Of a stretch of 64,000 bases of DNA, positions 27,040 through 35,494 are shown piece after piece (within the stretch, counting starts at the first letter, position 1; each line of letters begins with the position of its first letter). Both the position numbers and the translations under genes were made by a program. The notes beneath the pieces are model-generated. The model was given only the letters and a program-made list of their open reading frames with translations, was not told where the DNA came from and searched no databases. The DNA is from Leucobacter weissii (GTDB lineage: Bacteria > Actinomycetota > Actinomycetes > Actinomycetales > Microbacteriaceae): NCBI RefSeq assembly GCF_017565745.1, contig NZ_JAGDYM010000004.1, forward strand, positions 124,001 through 188,000. Reading direction: 5' to 3'.

Positions 27040-27777
27040 ATGTCCAAGCAATCAATCTTCGGGCGCATCTCGAGCCTCGTCCGGGCGAACATCAACTCGC
27101 TGCTCGACTCCGCCGAGGATCCCGAGAAGATGATCGATCAGCTCGTGCGCGACTACACGAACAGCATCGTCGACGCCGAGGCGGCCATCGCCGAGACCGT
27201 CGGCAACCTGCGACTGCTCGAACGCGACCATGCCGAGGACGTGCGGGCGGCCGGCGAGTGGGGCGCCAAGGCGCTCGCAGCGAGCAACAAGGCCGAGGAG
27301 TACCGCGCGGCGGGCAACGCCGCGGAGGCCGACAAGTTCGACAACCTCGCCAAGGTCGCGCTGCAGCGGCAGATCTCCGCCGAGAACGAGGCCAAGCAGG
27401 CCGAGCCGACCATCGCCTCGCAGAACGAGGTCGTCGAGAAGCTGAAGTCCGGCCTGAACGGCATGAAGACGAAGCTCGACCAGTTGAAGGCGAAGCGCGC
27501 CGAGCTGGTGGCCCGCGCGAAGACCGCGGAGGCGCAGAACCGCGTGGCGGACGCGGTGAAGTCGATCGACGTGCTCGATCCGACCAGCGACCTCGGACGC
27601 TTCGAGGACAAGATCCGCCGCCAGGAGGCGCTGGCGCAGGGCAAGGAGGAGCTCGCAGCCTCGTCGCTCGACGCCCAGTTCAACGAACTCGAGGATCTCG
27701 GCGAGCTGACCGAGGTCGAGCTGCGCCTCGCGGCGCTGAAGAGCGGTTCGGGAACGGCCCCCGCGATCGAGCAGTAG
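27040..27777 (+). CDS. pspA: PspA/IM30 (ESCRT-III-like) phage shock protein
   Basis: 245 aa from ATG 27040 with AAAGGA ~7 nt upstream. It is almost entirely helical. The N-terminus (IFGRISSLVRANINSLLDSAEDPEKMIDQLVRD, split here only for naming) carries the amphipathic helix and the hallmark AEDPEKMIDQ motif, then heptad-rich helices to ~residue 215 (SDLGRFEDKIRRQEALAQG). PspA polymerises on damaged inner membrane to preserve the proton-motive force. It lies 94 nt after the TPM gene on the same strand. No PspBC or ClgR partner is seen nearby. Confidence 0.93.
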   Translation: MSKQSIFGRISSLVRANINSLLDSAEDPEKMIDQLVRDYTNSIVDAEAAIAETVGNLRLLERDHAEDVRAAGEWGAKALAASNKAEEYRAAGNAAEADKFDNLAKVALQRQISAENEAKQAEPTIASQNEVVEKLKSGLNGMKTKLDQLKAKRAELVARAKTAEAQNRVADAVKSIDVLDPTSDLGRFEDKIRRQEALAQGKEELAASSLDAQFNELEDLGELTEVELRLAALKSGSGTAPAIEQ

Positions 27778-27850
27778 TCGCCGTCCGGCGCCGTCGACCC
27801 GTGACGTCGGCGGCGCCGAGGCGCGATCCTCCGGGACCCGTGAATACGCC

Positions 27851-27876
27851 GGCCCGGCGCCTCCTGGTGCCGGGCC
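27851..27876. terminator. Bidirectional hairpin between converging pspA and tetR genes
   Basis: GGCCCGGCGCC (27851-27861) pairs with GGTGCCGGGCC (27866-27876), an 11-bp stem with one G-T pair and a TCCT loop. It sits 74 nt after the pspA stop and 5 nt before the tetR stop codon, so it could end both transcripts. The U-tract is poor. Confidence 0.6.
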
Positions 27877-27881
27877 GTTGC

Positions 27882-28448
27882 TCATGCGCCGAGCGTCACC
27901 CACTCGGGGACGCTGAGGAAGAGCGCGGCCGCGAGCCGGTCGGGGTCGCGCCCGGGTTCGAGCAGCCAGGCCTCGAGCGCACCCACGATGCCGTGGCCGA
28001 TGAAGCGCGCCACCAGGGGAGCCTCTCCGCGATGCCTGCCCGAGCGTCTCAGGACGAGTGTCACGCCGCGCTCGAAGTGATCGCTCAGCAGGCGCTCCAG
28101 GGCGGGGGACATGTGATCCGAGGGGGTGCGGATCCCCGCGCCGTAGATCTCCGCGCGCCGGAGCAGATGGGCGGCGAGCTCGTGGTCGCCCTGCAGCCAG
28201 CTCTCCCGGAGATCCCGGCCCTGCTCCAGTCGTCTCTCGAAGGCGTTCGCCACGGTCTCGAGTTCCGAGCCCAGCAGTGCGGTGACGAGTGCGGCCGGGT
28301 CTCGGTAGTGATTGTAGAACGTGCGGCGCGTGACGCCCGCCGCGTCTGCGAGCTCGCTCACGCCGATCTGCTCGACCGGTCGTTCGGCGGCGAGCCGCAG
28401 CGCCGTCTCCCGGAGGGAGTCGGCCGTGCGCGTGAAGCGAGGATCCAT
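27882..28448 (-). CDS. TetR/AcrR-family regulator
   Basis: 188 aa. HTH at residues ~8-52: TADSLRETALRLAAERPVEQ, then VSELADAAGVTRRTFYNHYRDPAALV. The remaining helical ligand domain is not recognisable by class. It is divergent from an SDR dehydrogenase gene starting at 28581, and the gap holds a palindrome, so it probably represses that gene and itself. Confidence 0.88.
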   Translation of the reverse strand: MDPRFTRTADSLRETALRLAAERPVEQIGVSELADAAGVTRRTFYNHYRDPAALVTALLGSELETVANAFERRLEQGRDLRESWLQGDHELAAHLLRRAEIYGAGIRTPSDHMSPALERLLSDHFERGVTLVLRRSGRHRGEAPLVARFIGHGIVGALEAWLLEPGRDPDRLAAALFLSVPEWVTLGA

Positions 28449-28490
28449 CCAGGCATCGTATCCGTGCGCGCCGACGGGCGCTCGCGTCTA

Positions 28491-28506
28491 TTTCTCGCAT
28501 GTGAAA
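28491..28506. promoter_or_regulatory. Candidate TetR operator between tetR and the SDR gene
   Basis: TTTCTC-GCAT-GTGAAA, a 16-bp palindrome with one mismatched pair, in a locally AT-rich part of the 132-bp divergent gap. Position and symmetry fit a TetR dimer site. Confidence 0.5.
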
Positions 28507-28580
28507 CAATTGCGGTGCGGCCCGAGGCCACATCCCGGCGCCGGGGCGCGGATCCATCCCTACGAGGAAAGAAGGAAACG

Positions 28581-29351
28581 ATGACATTCCCGGTTCTGGC
28601 AGACAAGGTGGCGATCGTCACCGGTGCCGCGATGGGCATGGGCTATGAGACGGCGAAGCTGTTCGCCGAGGCCGGCGCGAAGGTGGTCGTGGCGGACTTC
28701 AACGACGAGCTCGGCGAGAAGGTCGCGCAGGAGATCCGCGAGGCCGGCGGCGAAGCGCGCTTCGTGCATGTCGACGTGTCGGACGGCGAGCAGGTGCAGG
28801 CGCTCGTCGCCGCCGCGGTCGAGACCTACGGGCGACTCGACGTGGCCGTGAACAATGCCGCGCTGAAGCCCGACAACGCACCCGTCGCCGAGTTCGACGA
28901 GGCCTACTGGGACCGGCTGCTCGCGGTGGACCTCAAGGGCACCGCGCTGTGCCTGAAGTACGAGATCCGGCAGCTGCTCGCTCAGGGCGGCGGGGGATCC
29001 ATCATCAACATCTCCTCCGTCAGCGGATTCCGCCCGCAGCCCAACAACATCGCCTACGTCGCGGCGAAGCACGGCGTCGTCGGCATGACCAAGGTGGCGG
29101 CGCTCGAATACGGGGCGCAGAACATCCGGGTCAACTCGGTCGCGCCCGGCGCGATCGACACGCCCATGCTGCGCGAGGCGCTCGAGGAGACCGGGATCGA
29201 CCCGGAGGCATTCGCGCCCCAGCTGAGCCTGCTGAACCGCTTCGGGCAGGGGCGCGAGATCGCGCAGGCGAGCCTGTGGCTCGCGAGCGATCAGTCGTCG
29301 TACCTCACCGGCACCACGATCCATGCCGACGCGGGGTACACCGCCCGCTGA
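28581..29351 (+). CDS. Short-chain dehydrogenase/reductase (SDR), classical type
   Basis: 256 aa. ATG 28581 has AAGGA 5 nt upstream. Classical SDR features: TGAAMGMG cofactor loop (~12-19), acidic DFND after beta-2 (favouring NAD), VNNAALKP, catalytic ISSVSG Ser, and YVAAK (Tyr/Lys), then PGAIDTPM. It oxidises or reduces an alcohol/ketone; the substrate is unknown. Regulation by the divergent TetR protein is likely. A GC-rich hairpin follows the stop. Confidence 0.93.
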   Translation: MTFPVLADKVAIVTGAAMGMGYETAKLFAEAGAKVVVADFNDELGEKVAQEIREAGGEARFVHVDVSDGEQVQALVAAAVETYGRLDVAVNNAALKPDNAPVAEFDEAYWDRLLAVDLKGTALCLKYEIRQLLAQGGGGSIINISSVSGFRPQPNNIAYVAAKHGVVGMTKVAALEYGAQNIRVNSVAPGAIDTPMLREALEETGIDPEAFAPQLSLLNRFGQGREIAQASLWLASDQSSYLTGTTIHADAGYTAR

Positions 29352-29370
29352 TCGCGGTCGCGGGCGTACC

Positions 29371-29406
29371 GAGGGGCGGGGACCGGGCGCGGCGATCCCG
29401 CCCCTC
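29371..29406 (+). terminator. Strong GC hairpin after the SDR gene
   Basis: GAGGGGCGGG (29371-29380) and CCCGCCCCTC (29397-29406) form a perfect 10-bp stem 20 nt after the stop. No U-tract follows. Confidence 0.5.
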
Positions 29407-29498
29407 ACCGTTCGGCCCTCCTCGCCGACGCCTTCGACTTGTCCACAGATCGATGCTTCCGGGGCAGCCCCGAGGCGCGTTCCGGCCATTCTGGGTGA

Positions 29499-29948
29499 AT
29501 GAACTCACCGCACCCCGCCCAGGACCGAGCGCGAACCCTGGCACACGATGCCGAGCTGCGCGAGCAACTCGCGCTGCTGCTCGGCCAGGCCGATCGGCGT
29601 CAGATCTGGACCCTCTACCTGAGCCGGGAGCACCGGATCCTCGACCCGGTCATGCCGATGGGCGATCATCCGCCGGTGCCCCAGCACCTGTGCCGCACCG
29701 CCGATCTGGGCATCGTGCCGTTCTCGTGCGTGCTCGTCGAGCGGGTCGATAGGGTCCGCGAGGCGGTGGGCGCGAGCTCGCTCGTGTTCGTCTGGGAGCG
29801 GCCGGGGCCGCCGAAGCCGAGCGGCACGGACCTGAGCTGGGCTCGGGAGGTCGTGGCGGAGGGGGAGCGCCGTGAGCTGCGGATCCGGGCGCAGTTCCTG
29901 CTGCACAGCGGAGGCGTGCGGCAGCTCCTGCCCGCGGAGTGGTCCTAG
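29499..29948 (+). CDS. Hypothetical protein, 149 aa
   Basis: I do not recognise this protein. It is soluble, without Cys, signal peptide or TM segment. Residues ~35-125 look like an alpha/beta fold (QIWTLYLSREHRILDPVMPM; SSLVFVWERPGPP; ELRIRAQFLLHSGGVR). CATTCT lies 6 nt before ATG 29499, which would fit a leaderless start. The downstream gene is the tRNA. Confidence 0.6.
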   Translation: MNSPHPAQDRARTLAHDAELREQLALLLGQADRRQIWTLYLSREHRILDPVMPMGDHPPVPQHLCRTADLGIVPFSCVLVERVDRVREAVGASSLVFVWERPGPPKPSGTDLSWAREVVAEGERRELRIRAQFLLHSGGVRQLLPAEWS

Positions 29949-30056
29949 CCGCAGTTCCTCGACGCGCCGCTCGTGCCGCTGACGCGCGATCCGATGCTCA
30001 CGGGAGTGCCGGGTCTCGCAACCCGGTGATGAGCCGCTCCCGGCATGTCCCTCGTT

Positions 30057-30085
30057 TTGGGGTGCCCGTCGACATAGGGTAGACT
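30057..30085 (+). promoter_or_regulatory. tRNA-Gln promoter
   Basis: TTGGGG (30057-30062) and TAGACT (30080-30085) are spaced by exactly 17 bp, upstream of the tRNA at 30131. Confidence 0.65.
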
Positions 30086-30130
30086 CGTCGCTTGGTACTC
30101 CGACCGGTTCGCCGGGAACGGGGCCATCTT

Positions 30131-30205
30131 TGGGATATGGTGTAATTGGCAACACTACGGTTTCTGGTACCGTCATTCTAGGTTCGAGTCCTGGTATCCC
30201 AGCCA
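30131..30205 (+). tRNA. tRNA-Gln (anticodon CUG)
   Basis: TGGGATA (30131-30137) pairs with TATCCCA (30195-30201) as the acceptor stem. The anticodon arm ACGGT-TTCTGGT-ACCGT carries CTG, and the T arm contains GGTTCGAGTCC. The discriminator is G (30202) and CCA is encoded at 30203-30205. A U1-A72 first pair is typical of tRNA-Gln. Confidence 0.96.
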
Positions 30206-30315
30206 TCCGATCGTCACGCGAAACCGCCTCCGCGAGGGGCGTCGTGAACCGGGCTGCGCACCCCGGGAACGGCTCGTGCGGTGACGGTATCGGGTCTGGG
30301 CGGCGCCCGGTATCG

Positions 30316-30816
30316 TCAGCCTCGAAGCCAGGCCCGAATCCTCTTCCGTGCGTTCGCGTACGGCGATGAGGTGTTGAAAGAGATCATCCTCCCCAGCGTC
30401 CACTTCCCGTACCATGCCGCACCGTACAGTTCCTCGTCGCTGGAGCCTTCTATCAGGGCGACGATGCGCTCCTTCACGTCGACCAGTCGACGGCGGAGGT
30501 CTTCCCAGGAGGCATCGGCTCGGTCGGCGTAATAGCGTCGAGCGAGCTTCCCGAGTTCGTTCCACGTGACGCCTTCAGCCGGGAACTCGTCCTCGAGACC
30601 GTTCCTGCGGCGCTCGTGCCAGATGAGCACCTGCTCATTCCAGCCGATGAGGTAGGCCACCAGATCGGCTGGGCTCATCAGCGTGTCCTTCGCGTGCCCC
30701 GGAAGCACCGTATCGCGCGCCATCTGCGGCGGTACGCGATCCAGGTCCTGGTCGAGCCGGTCGAAACTCGTCCGTATCGCCGAGAGGAGTTCGTCCTTGG
30801 AGGCGGGAACGGCCAT
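30316..30816 (-). CDS. ClbS/DfsB-family (DUF1706) four-helix bundle protein
   Basis: 166 aa. Typical segments: PASKDELLSAIRTSFDRLDQ, then SPADLVAYLIGWNEQVLIWH, AEGVTWNELGKLARRYYADR and WYGKWTLGRMISFNTSSPYANARKRIR. The family includes ClbS, a cyclopropane hydrolase protecting colibactin producers, but most homologues are uncharacterised. The start has GGAG ~8 nt upstream. It is a single gene downstream of the tRNA and antiparallel to it. Protection against a reactive small molecule is only inferred. Confidence 0.85.
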   Translation of the reverse strand: MAVPASKDELLSAIRTSFDRLDQDLDRVPPQMARDTVLPGHAKDTLMSPADLVAYLIGWNEQVLIWHERRRNGLEDEFPAEGVTWNELGKLARRYYADRADASWEDLRRRLVDVKERIVALIEGSSDEELYGAAWYGKWTLGRMISFNTSSPYANARKRIRAWLRG

Positions 30817-30941
30817 AGGATGATCTCCCCCGCCCGAGAGGCGCTTCGGTTGTTCGCTGTTCTCATTCTCTCACGGGCGGAGGTGTTCGCGAACCCCTCA
30901 GCTCCGCCGCCGCGATCCCGGCGCGCGCTCGAGGCTCGGCG

Positions 30942-31766
30942 TCACCAGTGGACGCCGAGCAGGTCGGCGCTGCGCTGCCAGTGCTCGCGCACGATGTGAG
31001 GATCGTAGGCCTGCCGGTTGGTGCGCCCGATCCGTCGCGGCGCCACGTAGTAGTCCCCCGATCGCCACGCATCTCCCGGTTCGCCGTCGATGAAGTACCG
31101 GAGCCGTCGGCCGCCCCGTTCGGGCGAGATGAGGAAGCGTTTCAGCGCGCCGTGATAGATCCGCCGGAAGCAGCTGTCGGTGTCGGATGCGAAGTTGGTG
31201 GCCACATTGCCCGGGTGCAGCGCGACCGACGAGAGTCCGCGCGCGTGGAAGCGATCGTGCAGACCCCTGGTGAACAGGATGTTCGCCAGCTTCGCGTCGC
31301 CGTAGGCCTTGGTGGGGGTGAAGCCCCGCCAGTTGTTGAGGTCGTCGAGATCGATGTCGCCGAACAGCCGAGCTCCGATGCTGGCGGTGTTCACGACCGC
31401 CGCCCGGCTGTCGAGCAGCTTGTCGAGCAGCAGATTCGTGAGCAGATACGGCGCGAGGTGGTTGACCTGGAACGTCTGCTCGAAGCCGTCCCCGGTCGCC
31501 GTCGGCCCCGAGAACATGCCGCCCGCGTTGTTGGCCAGCACGTCGATCCGGTCGCAACTCTCGTCGAGTGCCGCTGCGAGGCGCCGTACGTCATCGAGTC
31601 TCGTGAAATCGGCCAGGTGGTGCTCCGAGTCGGTGGCTTCGGCCACCGCTCGCGTCTTCTCGGGGGAGCGTCCGACGAGGATCAGCCGAGCGCCGGTGTC
31701 GGCGAGTTGCCGCGCGGCCGCCGCGCCGATCCCGTCACTCGCCCCCGTGATGACGATGGTGCGCAT
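30942..31766 (-). CDS. SDR-family oxidoreductase (retinol-dehydrogenase-like)
   Basis: 274 aa from ATG 31766 with AAAGGAG 7 nt upstream. SDR landmarks: VITGASDGIG (~4-13), LVGRSPEKT (Arg after beta-2, favouring NADPH), ADFTRLDDV, LANNAGGMF, NTASIGARLF (Ser) and YGDAKLAN (Tyr/Lys). It overlaps the upstream SDR gene by 32 bp and belongs to a TetR-SDR-SDR operon. Confidence 0.9.
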   Translation of the reverse strand: MRTIVITGASDGIGAAAARQLADTGARLILVGRSPEKTRAVAEATDSEHHLADFTRLDDVRRLAAALDESCDRIDVLANNAGGMFSGPTATGDGFEQTFQVNHLAPYLLTNLLLDKLLDSRAAVVNTASIGARLFGDIDLDDLNNWRGFTPTKAYGDAKLANILFTRGLHDRFHARGLSSVALHPGNVATNFASDTDSCFRRIYHGALKRFLISPERGGRRLRYFIDGEPGDAWRSGDYYVAPRRIGRTNRQAYDPHIVREHWQRSADLLGVHW

Positions 31767-32727
31767 CGATATCTCCTTTCGCGGTCTTCGGGAGGAAGTC
31801 TGCGGTGAGCGCTTCAACGGCTTCCCAGGTCTCACGTTCGCGCTGAGGATCGTATGACGCCGTCGAGGAGGGCGCGATCCTGCTGCGGTCGATGTATCCG
31901 CCCCTCGGCGCTTCCAGCGCCCCGAGTGCCGCGTCAGCGAGGAATCGCCCGGCATCGCCCACCGACGCGGCCAACGGTGTCACCGTCAGCAGCGGCATGA
32001 CCCGGCGCATCGCGAATCGGGAGCAGGCATCGGCGTCACGGGCCAGAGCGGTGCCCGGCACGAATCCGGGGTTGTAACCGGCGATCCTCCACGTCGCCGG
32101 GAGGCGGCGCGCATACTCGTGGACGAGGTAGATCGCCGCGAGTTTGCTGGTCGAGTACGCGATGCGCCCCGCCGTCGTGCCCGCGGGTTTGGGAAATGCG
32201 CCGACGCGCGCGAGCGTTCCGACGGGCTGCCACCTCGGGCCGGGCACCATGCCGAGGTTGTGCCGAAGATCTCCGAAGTGGGTATCGCTGACGGTGATCA
32301 CCAGACTCGCGTGCGCGTGCAGATGATCCTGGAGTCTTCGCACCAGCACATGATTGGCGAGAACGTTCACCGCGAACGTCGATTCGAAGCCGTCGATCGT
32401 CTCAGTGAGCGCATTCGTGTGCTGCACCCCGGCGTTGCACACCAGCGTGTGAATCGGAGGCAGGTCGCCGGAGCGTGCACGGGCGACCACTTCATCCGTC
32501 GCGTCGGCCACGCTCTGCAATGAGGACAGTTCGGTATGGATCGTCGAGACGGTGCCGTCGATTGCCGCGAACTCCTCCAGGAGCTCGTGCGGGGCGGTAC
32601 GGCTCAACAGGACGAGGTGGGATCGAGGCTGCTCGGTGAGTATGCGCCTGGCCGCGACGCGACCGATACCTCGACTCGCCCCGGTCATCACGATGGTGCG
32701 CTCCGCGCCGCTCGCGGCTCTGCTCAC
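31735..32727 (-). CDS. SDR-family oxidoreductase with C-terminal extension
   Basis: 330 aa. MTGASRGIGRVAAR is the dinucleotide loop. VCNAGVQH replaces the usual NNAG, and VSDTHFG (Ser) and YSTSKLAAIYL (Tyr/Lys) follow. It resembles protochlorophyllide-reductase/WW-domain-oxidoreductase-like SDRs by length and the GYNPGFVPGT segment. It overlaps the tetR stop by 4 bp (ATGA) and the next SDR start by 32 bp, so all three genes are translationally coupled. Confidence 0.88.
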   Translation of the reverse strand: MSRAASGAERTIVMTGASRGIGRVAARRILTEQPRSHLVLLSRTAPHELLEEFAAIDGTVSTIHTELSSLQSVADATDEVVARARSGDLPPIHTLVCNAGVQHTNALTETIDGFESTFAVNVLANHVLVRRLQDHLHAHASLVITVSDTHFGDLRHNLGMVPGPRWQPVGTLARVGAFPKPAGTTAGRIAYSTSKLAAIYLVHEYARRLPATWRIAGYNPGFVPGTALARDADACSRFAMRRVMPLLTVTPLAASVGDAGRFLADAALGALEAPRGGYIDRSRIAPSSTASYDPQRERETWEAVEALTADFLPKTAKGDIDAHHRHHGGE

Positions 32728-33353
32728 CGATCTGCTCCGTCGCGCTGCCGGGCCGCGGAGCCGGCGACGGCCCGCACGAGCAGCGCCACATCGCCCTCGG
32801 TGAGGATCTCGCCGTCACGGTCGGATCCTGCGAAGGCCACTCGGGTGAGCACCGAACCGACCACGATATGCGCGGCGGAGGCGGCGTCCGCCTCGACGCG
32901 CTCGCCCCGCGCCCGCGCACGTTCGAGGATCGCGGCCAGATGCTCACGCGTCGGATCGAAGATGCTCGTGCGCACGATCGACGCCAGTTCGGGATCGTGC
33001 GCGGACTCTCCGAGCAGGGCGAGCAGGGTCGCTCCGATCCGGCCCGAGAGCACGCGTCGCTTGTGCGCGAACAGTTCCCGCAGATCCTCTTCGGTCGCCC
33101 CGGTGTCGATGTCCGCCGTCTCCGACTCGGCGATCTGCTCCGCCGCAGCGAGCAGAAGATCGCGTTTCGACGGCCATCGCCGGTACAGCGTCGCGGTCGA
33201 AACCCGGGCACGCCTGGCAACCGCGGCAGTGGTCAGGCGGGCGTATCCCTCATCGGCGAGCAGGGAGAGCACCGCCTCCATGATCGCGGGGGTCAGCCCG
33301 GTATCGAGCGGTCGACCGCGTGACCCGGGGCTCGTCCTTTCGCTCGGACCCAC
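32724..33353 (-). CDS. TetR/AcrR-family regulator of the SDR operon
   Basis: 209 aa from GTG 33353 (GGGAGG 5 nt upstream). HTH at residues ~22-67 (ILMEAVLSLL-type helix, then TTAAVARRARVSTATLYRRWPSKRDLL). The ligand domain (TetR_C_11-like) contains FDPTREHLAAILERARARGE. It is first in its operon and probably autoregulates it. Confidence 0.9.
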   Translation of the reverse strand: MGPSERTSPGSRGRPLDTGLTPAIMEAVLSLLADEGYARLTTAAVARRARVSTATLYRRWPSKRDLLLAAAEQIAESETADIDTGATEEDLRELFAHKRRVLSGRIGATLLALLGESAHDPELASIVRTSIFDPTREHLAAILERARARGERVEADAASAAHIVVGSVLTRVAFAGSDRDGEILTEGDVALLVRAVAGSAARQRDGADR

Positions 33354-33379
33354 AACCGCCTCCCGGCCTCAGTAAATAC

Positions 33380-33390
33380 GAAACGATTTC
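33380..33390. promoter_or_regulatory. Candidate TetR operator upstream of the TetR-SDR-SDR operon
   Basis: GAAA-CGA-TTTC is a perfect dyad inside an AT-rich stretch (33371-33408) just upstream of GTG 33353. The stretch is the likely promoter. Confidence 0.45.
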
Positions 33391-33472
33391 ATTTCCTAAT
33401 TTAGTATCGAGCTGAGTGTTGCGCAAGGGCTGGCAGCCGGGCATTCCTGCGAGCCCATGCGCCGATACCGGC

Positions 33473-33503
33473 TTGACTCTGACGCGACGTCAGCGTTTTT
33501 ACT
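33473..33503 (+). promoter_or_regulatory. MerR-type promoter of the MFS-merR operon
   Basis: A TTGACT -35 (33473-33478) is followed by a perfect dyad CTGACG-CGA-CGTCAG (33479-33493) filling the spacer, then TTTACT (33498-33503). The spacer is 19 bp, the over-long spacing that MerR activators correct by twisting the DNA. The ATG of the MFS gene is 7 nt after the -10, so the mRNA would be leaderless. Confidence 0.85.
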
Positions 33504-33509
33504 GGCCGT

Positions 33510-34721
33510 ATGGCACGCATCGCACTCTTCTACCTCGCCTCATTCGGAACCTCGCTGCTGGGCAACTCGATCACCGCGATCGCTCTGCCGCTGCTGGTGC
33601 TGTTCACCACCGGCAGCCCGCTCGGAGCCTCGGCGGTGGCCATCGCCGCAGCGGTCCCCTCCGCCGTGGCCGGGCTGCTGATGGGCTCGCTGATGGACCG
33701 GATCAATCGCCGCACGGTGGCGATCCTCTCGGATGTCATCTCGGCCGTCGCGCTGCTCATCCTGCCGATCGTCGACCTCACCGTCGGCTTGAATCTCGGC
33801 TGGTTCATCGCCGTTGCCGTGCTGAACTCCTTCGGAGACGTGCCCGGGATCACCGCCCGCGAGGCGATGCTGCCGGCCGTCGCCAGATCGGCGGGCATGG
33901 ACCCGTCGAGGCTGATCGGGCTCAGAGAATCGCTGGCCGGCGTATCCCTGCTGGCCGGCCCCGCCGTCGCCGGGATCCTCGTGGCCGCACTGGAGCCGGT
34001 GACGGTGCTGTGGATCACCTCGGGAACGGCGGCGCTGGCCGCGGTGCTCACGCTCGGCGTGCCGCCGCGTGCCTCGGCGCTCCCCGATGAGCCGGCGAGG
34101 GAACGCAGCTCAGGATCGTCCGGGTCCGTGTTCCACGGCCTGGTGATCATCTTCCGCTCGCCGCTGCTGAGACTGATGGTGCTCCTGGGGCTGGCCCTGG
34201 CGCTCGTGCTCGCCGCGACGCAGGGCATGGTGATCCCCGTCCACTTCGCGTTCCGGGGAGAGGCCGGGTTCGTCGGCTTCGTTCTCAGCTCGCTCGCCGC
34301 GGGGCTCCTGCTCGGCGGCGGGCTCTTCGCCGCGCTGGGCGGCAGGATCCCGCGCCGCACCTGGTTCTTCGTCGGCGTCATCGTCGTCGCGTCGGGGTTC
34401 GTCGTCATCGCCGTGCTGGGTCCGCTGTGGACGGTCTTCGCCGGCGCCGCGATCGTGGGCCTCGGCGGCGGCTGCATGAACGCCGTGGTCGGATTGACCT
34501 TCGTCGAGAACGTCGACGACTCCGAGCGAGGCAGGGTGCTGGGCGCGCAGAACGCCCTGCTGACGCTGGTGCCCGCGGCGGGCATCGGCGGCGCGGCGCT
34601 GCTGATCGAGCTGGGCAGTCTACGGCTGGCGATGGTCGGCGTCACGGTACTGTGGGTCGCAGCGGCCGCGGCGGCGCTGCTCAGTCCGCGAATCCGACGA
34701 CTCGGGCGGGAGGGATCCTGA
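33510..34721 (+). CDS. MFS transporter (probable drug exporter)
   Basis: 403 aa with about 12 TM helices and the loop motif MGSLMDRINRRTVAI between TM2 and TM3. The sequence resembles the MefA/enterobactin-exporter-like MFS group. It would use the proton gradient to expel a small molecule. The promoter is MerR-type and the next gene, whose start overlaps the stop by 1 nt (TGATG), encodes the MerR regulator, so induction by the exported drug is likely. Confidence 0.9.
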   Translation: MARIALFYLASFGTSLLGNSITAIALPLLVLFTTGSPLGASAVAIAAAVPSAVAGLLMGSLMDRINRRTVAILSDVISAVALLILPIVDLTVGLNLGWFIAVAVLNSFGDVPGITAREAMLPAVARSAGMDPSRLIGLRESLAGVSLLAGPAVAGILVAALEPVTVLWITSGTAALAAVLTLGVPPRASALPDEPARERSSGSSGSVFHGLVIIFRSPLLRLMVLLGLALALVLAATQGMVIPVHFAFRGEAGFVGFVLSSLAAGLLLGGGLFAALGGRIPRRTWFFVGVIVVASGFVVIAVLGPLWTVFAGAAIVGLGGGCMNAVVGLTFVENVDDSERGRVLGAQNALLTLVPAAGIGGAALLIELGSLRLAMVGVTVLWVAAAAAALLSPRIRRLGREGS

Positions 34722-35410
34722 TGCGCATCGCAGAACTCGCCGAGCTGGCCGGTGTGACGGTTCGGACGATCCGCTATTACCATCAGGTCGGGGCGCTCCC
34801 CGAACCGCCGCGGCGCTCCAACGGGTATCGGGACTACAACGCGGATCACCTGGTGACTCTGCTGAGAATCGCCCAGCTCACCGGGTCGGGCCTGTCCCTG
34901 GCGCACGCCGGGGCGCTGGCCGCCGAATCGAGCGGATCGAGCGACGAGGTGCTCGACGAGATCGATCGCGCCCTGGAGACGCGGATCGCCGCGCTGACCG
35001 AACAGCGCACGCGACTGGCGCAGGCTCGAGCCGGTGGTCATCTGGGGCTCTCGCGGGTCGCCGCAGCGCTCAGCTTCAGCGCCTCGGACCTCCCCGTCGC
35101 GGTGCTGTTCGCCCACCTCTACCGCGACCAGCCGACGGTGGAGGCGTTCGCCGACGCGCTGCTCGAGCCGGAGTCGCGCGCCGCTCTGGCCTCGATCCAG
35201 CGGCGCTTCGAGGCGGTCGACGAGACCACGCCGGACGGCGAGCTCGAGGGCCTCGCGGCCGAGATGCGATCGATCGTGTCGGAGCTCGGAGGGGGTGCCT
35301 TGGCCGCCGAGTTGCCGCCGTTGGCGCCCGAGCGATCGCAGCTGCTGCTCGCGCTCGCCGAACGCGAGCTCAACGACCGGCAGAAGGAGTTCCTGCGCCG
35401 TCGGCTCTGA
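34721..35410 (+). CDS. MerR-family transcriptional regulator
   Basis: 229 aa. HTH: MRIAELAELAGVTVRTIRYY, then HQVGALPEPPRRSNGYRDYN; residues 1-70. A helical dimerisation segment and a ~120-aa C-terminal effector region follow (unlike heavy-metal MerR proteins, no Cys metal site). It should bind the dyad at 33479-33493 and activate its own operon in response to a ligand. Confidence 0.92.
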   Translation: MRIAELAELAGVTVRTIRYYHQVGALPEPPRRSNGYRDYNADHLVTLLRIAQLTGSGLSLAHAGALAAESSGSSDEVLDEIDRALETRIAALTEQRTRLAQARAGGHLGLSRVAAALSFSASDLPVAVLFAHLYRDQPTVEAFADALLEPESRAALASIQRRFEAVDETTPDGELEGLAAEMRSIVSELGGGALAAELPPLAPERSQLLLALAERELNDRQKEFLRRRL

Positions 35411-35482
35411 GAGCGGCACGTCGTTCCTCTAGCGCCTCCACCACCGGATCGGCAAGCCCGATGCGAGACGCCTGATCCTGGA

Positions 35483-35488
35483 TAGGGT
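35483..35488 (+). promoter_or_regulatory. -10 element of a probable leaderless promoter (BrkB-family gene)
   Basis: TAGGGT, six bases, then ATG 35495. Confidence 0.4.
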
Positions 35489-35494
35489 GAGATC

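Noticed and set aside
30131-30205. tRNA-Gln as the attachment site of the island
   Set aside because: The island begins near 48 kb, 18 kb away, and no repeat of the tRNA 3' end was noticed near its borders.
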